64,000 nt of DNA from NCBI GenBank assembly GCA_037176845.1, contig JAYKXP010000047.1, forward strand, positions 1 through 64,000, given 5' to 3'. Both the position numbers and the translations under genes were made by a program. Shown piece by piece: positions 57,411 to 64,000 of this stretch. The notes below the pieces were generated by a model. The model had not been told where the DNA came from, searched no databases, and saw only the letters and a program-made list of their open reading frames with translations. Numbering within the stretch: position 1 is the stretch's first letter; each line of letters starts with the position of its first letter. This DNA comes from Paramarasmius palmivorus. Its lineage: Eukaryota; Basidiomycota; Agaricomycetes; Agaricales; Marasmiaceae.

Positions 57411-58781
57411 GTATGTGAGGGCTGAGGCGAAGAGGTGTGACAAAAGTCTATCTGGGAAGCAGTTTGTGACCACACGAGGCAAAGGTACTCACTATTACCC
57501 AGCGCCAAAGACAAGGTTATCCATGAGAATCTAGAGGTAGCATGACACAGCTGGTTATATATATCCTGTGAAGCTAATGACCCGGGACCTCGGGGCGAAA
57601 TGACAACCCATCACTCATTATCATGATGCAATACAATGAGCACCTAATCTGCGGAATAACAAGACATGGCTTACGACTCTTCGTCTCTTTTCGGATTGGG
57701 ATGTCCTGCTGAGTGCAGGATATAGACTGAAATCCTTCCCATGTGCAACCACTATCATTTCGGGGCAAGGTACGAACGCCGTGTACTTTCTTCCATGTCT
57801 TCCATGAAGAGTAGTAATAGAGTGATCTTGATTGGCGCCTTGGTGCGTTCCGAAGCTTCAGTGGGGATAGGCAAGAGGGATATGTGCGTCTCGTCTGTAT
57901 ACAGGGTCAATAGAATACTGTCTCCAAACGAAAAAAGAAACAGCGTACTAGAGACAGTGCAGGGTATTGGTGGAGCAACACCACTATCTCGTGCAAGTGC
58001 CGAGCCTCTCGAGGAAAGAACGAATGTGGTAGCAGCGTTGTAATGTTGGAGGAGCTTCTACGCAGACTGCATTGCGGGTAAAAAAGACGAGGAGGAATGA
58101 GCTATAAACTCTTTACTGAGACTACGGGTTACATGTCAAATCTATGAAATTTGTCATTCAGCACCCTCACGCACCTTATTCTCATTTTGGGTTTCTCGCT
58201 AGTCATTTATTCCTAACCACAATTCTCCAAACTGCCAAAAAAATTTTGGACGAAGCGACGACTCTGGAGGAGATGCCTAAGACATCCACAAGGTAAGAGA
58301 TTGAATTTACGGTTCAGACAGAGCGCGCACCGCAAGCTTTTTTTTGAGGACACGTTGAAAAATTTTCCCTCAGAATGTGGAGCACATGTAGGTTGATGAA
58401 CTGTAGTTTGATGGGCAACGCGCGATTTTGCAGGAGAACTGATTCTACGTTACTTGCCTATTCTCCAATCGAGTCAAGAAAAACTGACCTCGGAAATTGC
58501 CGGCCATTTGGCTTATGGCGCTTACGCCGACGGATCACGTTGTCCACGTCCGCTCATGTCTACAACTTGAACTCACACCAAAGCGAGCAGATTACTCGAT
58601 AAATCATGGTGGGGCGAAACGAAACTGGACGGACAGGATTAGAGTCATCTTCGCTGTCATTTTGGAGTTGACTCCTATGAAAAGGTCTCCAGCGATTTAA
58701 CTCCCCGCGGCGTGGACACTGTTACACAGATGTATCAATATTGGCCACGTGTTTACCACGGTGTAGTTCTTCCCTCCATCC
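57411..58781. other. Intergenic, no gene recognised
   Basis: Only short ORFs without domains. Composition returns to that of the neighbouring genes. The sequence just before 58782 should contain the kinase promoter; no clear TATA was seen. Confidence 0.5.
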
Positions 58782-61683
58782 ATGACCTACGAATACGAAC
58801 TCAAAATACTCCGGTTGCTATTCCAAGATAAAAAGGCTTACGAGAAACTGTTGGATCAGAGGGGCGACCTGGCCCAGTCGCTGTTAGACTGGTTACAGCA
58901 GGTATAGACAATCATTTTGTTCTCACTAGCCATTGCTGACTGAGAAACTCATTCAGTTGATCGATGCCCCGGAAATTCCAAACGAGTTACGGCCTTCGAT
59001 TTGCAGAGCAATGGTCCGTCTTTCGAAGAGGTCTGAACTTGGTCCGAGTTGCTTGACAATTCGAGGCGTTACCAGGCTCGGAAACAACCCAGTCGCCTTC
59101 GGCGGGTTCGGTGATATATGGAAAGGACAGCTGGAAGGATCGGAAGGGCAGCTCGTATGCATTAAAGTCGCCAGAGTGAATCTCACGTCGGATATGCAGT
59201 ATTTACTCAAGGTATGTACTGTTCTTCGGAAGCGCTCTCATCTATTTTCACTACAATGATGGCAGAATCACCTTCGCGAGGCAATCATTTGGCGGCAGCT
59301 CAGACATCCCAACCTCCTTCCCTGTCTCGGACTGTATTATCTCGACGATACCAAAGAACGTGTTTGCTTGATATCACCCTGGATTGAGAATGGAAATCTC
59401 GTCGAGTTCCTCGGAAGTCGCCCGCGAGAATCTATCGACCACCTCCGGCTGATGTATGATATAGCCAGCGGACTGTCTCACCTTCACACCCTGAAGATCG
59501 TTCACGGTGATCTCAAAAGCGTAGGTTATCGAATATCAGGCATCTGAACCCTATAGACTGACGTACCGAAACTATATAGGCCAATATTCTGATCACAGCG
59601 TCCTACCGAGCTTGCATTAGCGACTTCGGCTTGTCCAACATCGCAGAGTCTCAAGTTTTCAGTGCCACGTCCAGTTTGCAGACAGGAGGTACTGCACGAT
59701 GGAGTGCCCCTGAAGTACACGATGGACAAACACCAACGACAGAGAGCGATATTTATTCGTGTGGATGCCTTTTCTATGAGGTTTGTAATTTCTTCTGCCC
59801 ACTCGAGAACACCTAACAAAAGGCGTGTCAGATTATGACAGGCCTCCTTCCGTTCTATACACTGAAGAGGGATCCCGCAATCGTAATGGCGGTTTTACGA
59901 GGGGAGCGACCTCTGAGACCTCTCAATGTCAACATACCAGAGTGGCTGTGGTCGTTAATCAGCCACTGTTGGAAGGCTGAGCCTGTGTCACGACCCAGAG
60001 CAGGCAATCTGCTTCAGAGTCTATCATCAGAAAGACGCATCACCCCTGCCGAGAACTGGGGCGACACAATATTCGCCGAGGTACAAAAGAACGTAGCAAC
60101 TGGTCGTAGGCATCGAGACGTGCTGGCCTTTCTGGAAGCAGCAGTCGGAATGCAGTTCGTACCTAGATCGGGAACGAAGATCAGCGTAAAAGATTCAAAC
60201 TCCGGTAACTCAGTGCGTAGTTTATTGTTTCCACTTCTTAGCCTCACTTCTGGTCAGGATTCGCCCTGGCCCAGTGCTACCCAGCTCCGTCAGCAGATGT
60301 CATTGCAAGAGAGGTTGCCGCGGTCAACATCAGAGGGGTATGTTTCATTCCACAGATCTCAGTCACTGAGCGTTTACATACACTGCTACATTAGCCTAGT
60401 CGTTCCTAACGCATCAGACTTGTAAGCTTTCTTTCCTCGTGTAAATTTGAAGCTACTGCTTACTGGCTTTCAGGAGTCAAGACGACCACCTCACAGTCCT
60501 GAACAAGCCTTTGTCGTCTCCCATCATTCGCCTCGCACGAGGCATTTCCGAAAAGTTAGGTCTAACGACTTCGGACATTTCCTCTTCGCCGCCATCGTCT
60601 TCTAGACCACAGCCTACCATTCAATCGACGGGACAAAATTACAGAACCGAACCACTTTCAACCTCACCTGGTAACGATCAAAGTAATCCAACTATAATTG
60701 GCAAATCATCAACGGTGGCACCAAGAGAGGTCTGCGATGTGGACAGTGATCATGATGCTGTAGCCAATGTATCTGGTGCGCTTTATCTTATCCTTTTGAT
60801 CTCTGTTTTGTTCGACTAAGAAGCGACCTATGTAGCGCATGACCTTCTTCGTGCTGCCAGCATTCTAAATGCTGTGTACGACCGTGAACTCCCGGACTGT
60901 CGTATTGATGTAGGGGAAGCTGAGGATGTCATTACTCGCCTTGCTATGCAATGGGTTCTTGACCACTGGACTTCTGAGCGGATACTTTGGATTCATCGTG
61001 GGGATAATCACGAGAGGAGAATGCTTTGGGGTGATTACCCAGCGGCAACACCCAAGTCAAGTTCTCAGATCGCTCTCCGCATAGCACAAATTTGTGTCTC
61101 CCCACCTGGGCCTCGGCGGCTTGCTGCCAGCTTCTGCCTCTCGCAATCAGATCGCAGCACGGAAAGGTCCCACATATTCCCTACAATCGCTTATCAGCTC
61201 ACAAAATACGACACGCGGCTGGAGGATGCTATCCTAGCAGCGATCCAGAACGATTCATCTATCATCGATCTTTCCCCACAAGACCAGCTTCAGGCGCTGA
61301 TAGTCAACCCTATCATGTCGCTCGTGGAATCACCTACGGCCTGCCCACAGCGGGTTATCATAATCGAGGAATTGGACGACTTAGAAATATTGGAATGTCT
61401 CGCGTCGACACTCGCAACCCAACGTCACCTCTTCAAACTCGTCATCACCAGCAGCTCTATAACAGAAAGCCAACTCCAAGATTCATCTCCACTCAAAGCG
61501 GCTCCCGGTCTCGTATACTCCTTATCTCTGGACGATTTTGATGCCACTGGTAGAGCTGACATCCGACTCTATCTAAATCCAGAAAGACCAACCGGTTGGC
61601 AATGGCAACACGAATCGCCCATCGCTTCATTTCACAGGAGAAGTAGTTCGTTTTCGCCTCCAGAAATCGGCATTCCGTCGTGA
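58782..61683 (+). CDS. Protein kinase fused to a NACHT-like (STAND) domain
   Basis: Exons 58782-58901, 58957-59211, 59266-59520, 59580-59780, 59832-60212, 60258-60337, a probable 27-nt microexon 60395-60421, 60474-60775 and 60836-61683 join in frame to 822 residues. The N-terminal module (LLFQDKKAYEKLLDQRGDL, QSLLDWLQQ) is followed by a kinase: GGFGDIWKG, VCIKVA, REAIIWRQL, HGDLKSANILI, DFGLS, GTARWSAPE. All catalytic residues are present. After a Ser/Pro-rich linker comes a NACHT-like segment: ILWIHRGD, RRLAASFCLSQSDRSTERSH, FPTIAYQLTKYDTRLEDAI and a Walker-B-like RVIIIEELDDL. The P-loop expected between ILWIH and RIAQ reads GDYPAATPKSSS and lacks the GxxGxGK pattern. No C-terminal repeats are present. 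This is an immune-receptor-like layout known for fungal NLR-type proteins with kinase effectors; its role is inferred. Confidence 0.8.
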
Positions 61684-62416
61684 TTCATTCAAAATGTATT
61701 TTTCCTTATACTCTATACACGGCAGACCACCCAGCAGCCAGCTCGCTTCGTATGGATTACATTGAGTGGCGGTTTATACAACACTGTTCAGCCGCCGCGT
61801 CACGGCTCTAGGGCAGTGAGCGCGAAGTGATGCAAGGAGTATTCGAGCCTGATTCGAGCTCTATACGCAGAGCCCAAGAACAAGATATCAACACAGAGTC
61901 AGTGGGATTGCTCGGAGGAGAGAGGGATAATGTATGGCCTCTCCAAAAATCGCCCGCAGAGTCGAGTCCAAGTCTATGTCGAGACTGACGATCAGATCGA
62001 TCAGAGCTTAATCATCCGAACCAATGATTTCACGATAAATAGTTCTTTATAGTTTTTGTAGAATCGTACCGTGTTCCCTGGTGTTTTCTCTATTGGACGT
62101 TGCCTTCTGGACGAAGCACATGAAAGTTGCCAGCTGAGCCGTGAATTGCTTGTCACGGCGTCACATGCGTGATGTGTGATAATGTTGTCTTAGCCCGTCC
62201 ACCACGTATCCACCAATGCACAAGCGCTTACAAGAATCAAAATAGGCAACATACTATTACAACGAAAAATCACGCCTTGCGGGGGAGAGGGGTTGCCATG
62301 CACTGACCGCGTGGTCGGTCGAATCAGAACAGTCCAAGGTTGTGTCAGTCGAATTGATACTGGATGTAAGGCACCGCCCGTTTCTGTCAAAGCTCTGCGC
62401 ACTTTCCTTCAGCTCC
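61684..62416. other. Intergenic between the two kinase genes
   Basis: No ORF or repeat of note. It separates two tandemly duplicated genes and probably contains the terminator of the first and the promoter of the second. Confidence 0.5.
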
Positions 62417-64000
62417 ATGGACCATGAGACCGTACTGAAGCATCTACAGTTATTATTCCGTGACGAAGAGGCCTATCGACAGTTATTGGAGCAGACAGGA
62501 AGTCTTGCTCAATCATTACTGGATTTGTTGCAACAGGTACACTGCTTATTTTTAGACTGATGATTCCTCGATTCACATTTCTCCAGTTGATCGATGCTCC
62601 GGGAGTTTCAACCAACATACGCACTTCAATATGCAAGACAATGCTCCGCCTTTCGAAGAAGACTGGTCTTGGTCCAAGTTGCTTCACGATCCGAGGCGTA
62701 ACAAGAGTTGGAGAGCATCCAGTTGCCGGCGGGGGGTTCGGTGATATTTGGAAAGGGCGCTTTGGAGGAACGAATGGGCACTATGTGTGTTTGAAGGTGG
62801 TTAAGATGTACCTCATGTCAGAACTGGAACCTCTGCTAAAGGTGCGCATCAATCTTCGAGGGTTGATAGCAATGATACTCACTTTATTGATACTAGGACT
62901 ACCTCCACGAAGCGATCATCTGGCGACAGCTCAAACATCCAAACCTTCTCCCTTGTCTCGGGCTCTACTATCTCGATGACACCCGCGCACGTATCTGCTT
63001 GGTATCTCCCTGGCTAGAGAATGGAAACCTCGCCCAATTCTTGCGAAATCCCTCACAAGGATCACTCAATCGTCCCCAGTTGATGTACGATATCGCAAGC
63101 GGACTCTCGCATCTTCACGCCTTGAAAATTGTTCACGGAGATCTCAAAGATGTATGTCCCAGCCTTATCACTGTGCATCGCCAATACTAAAGACCGCGCA
63201 GTTCAACATCCTCATTACGTCAAGCTATCGAGCATGCATTGCCGATTTTGGTCTGTCTACCGTCGCAGATTCGCAGGTCCTAAGTGTCACGTCTAGCTTG
63301 CGAACCGGAGGAACAGCGAGATGGTGTGCTCCAGAAGTACACAATGGAGAACCAGCGAAGGCGGAGAGCGATATTTACTCGTGTGGTTGTCTATTCTACG
63401 AGGTGAGCGACTTTTCTGCCCCCAGTGTGCGTTGAATTTCAACTCTCGGATAAGATTGTCACAGGCCTTGTCCCTTTCAACTCTCTCAAGAGGGACCCAG
63501 CGATTGTAATGGCTGTTCTGCGAGGAGAACGACCTTCAGCGCCAACGGATGTTGTCGACATGTCGGACGATCTATGGTTGCTTATGAACGAATGCTGGGA
63601 AACTGAGCCCGGATTACGTCCCACGGCAGACAACCTACTTCGACGTTTACCTACTGAAGGAATGATTCCTTCAGATGACTGGGACGAAACACTATTTACC
63701 GAGCTTCATAAAAATGTCGATGTTCCTCGCCAACCAGCAGAGGCGATCAGTTTCGTGAAACGAGTCGTCCGGGAACGACAGCTGGGCAAGCAAGGTTCAT
63801 CTGATGAGCAATTGCCAGACCAGGGAGTGATGGCAGACGGAGAATCGCTATCCCTTACTGGAGATCTCCAGGGTGCAGTCGAGCTTTTCCAAGCGATCTG
63901 GAATAACGAGAGAGCCTTCATAGAGCTAGTAAACCAAGGAGGATCTATTGCTCAGTCCTTACTGGACTGGTTACAACAGGTAAGCTACCATATCACCTTG
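62417..64000 (+). CDS. Tandem protein kinase with repeated N-terminal module (runs off the window)
   Basis: Exons 62417-62536, 62587-62841, 62897-63151, 63202-63402 and 63455-63979; the first four have exactly the lengths (120, 255, 255, 201) of the neighbouring kinase-NACHT gene, showing recent tandem duplication. Kinase motifs: GGGFGDIWKG, VCLKVVK, HEAIIWRQL, HGDLKDFNILI, DFGLS, GTARWCAPE; it is predicted active. Instead of the Ser-rich linker and NACHT-like part, exon 5 continues in frame into another copy of the N-terminal module (AVELFQAIWNNERAFIELV, then QSLLDWLQQ). It ends at a GTAAGC donor in the same phase as the end of exon 1. The protein therefore probably continues into a second kinase unit beyond 64000. 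Confidence 0.75.

Overview
This window looks like a gene-poor, transposon-rich accessory region of a mushroom-forming basidiomycete (Agaricomycetes). The evidence is consistent: GT-AG introns of about 45-70 nt, a GH16 beta-glucanase family of basidiomycete type, fungal polytopic membrane proteins with an RCYVVW motif, TKL-like kinases joined to a NACHT-like module, a tyrosine-recombinase retrotransposon and a large Helitron. No rRNA, tRNA, CRISPR array or bacterial feature was recognised. Exon models below were made by hand from splice consensus, frame continuity and comparison of paralogs inside the window.

Layout. 1-4170: mostly unassignable sequence, with a poly-G/TA tract near the start. 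4171-4968: a compact element with near-perfect 144-bp terminal inverted repeats. 5171-7720: three related copies of a multi-pass membrane-protein gene, one readable and two broken. 8818-16762: a decayed Ngaro/PAT-type tyrosine-recombinase retrotransposon with a complete split-direct-repeat architecture (A1 - ORFs - B1 A2 B2). It carries a second element nested in A2 and a homopolymer block that splits the recombinase gene. 17640-33585: a dispersed tandem array of GH16 genes (one relic, two readable genes, one gene hit by a 462-bp inverted-repeat element, one clear pseudogene), with a broken unrelated gene (23460-25276, minus) in the middle. 33921-35918 (minus): an intact 10-exon protein kinase. 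36108-38235 (minus): an intact member of an expanded family of unknown function, whose broken paralog is the gene at 23.5-25.3 kb.

39439-49262 holds three lineage-specific genes of unknown function (+, -, +). Next is an intron-free, visibly AT-rich Helitron with a 2,639-codon Rep/Helicase ORF and a C-terminal cysteine-peptidase-like domain, ending in a 9-bp-stem hairpin. The last 5 kb carries two tandem kinase genes. The first is fused to a NACHT-like domain with a degenerate P-loop. The second runs off the window and repeats its own N-terminal module in frame after the kinase domain.

How it fits together: no metabolic operon is present. The region reads as a zone of tandem duplication and decay (GH16, membrane proteins, kinases, unknown family) shaped by at least five mobile elements of different classes. 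The strongest candidates for new biology are the split-repeat retrotransposon whose repeats are nearly identical while its genes are broken, the GH16 array with successive loss of catalytic residues, and the kinase/NACHT-like immune-receptor-like genes.
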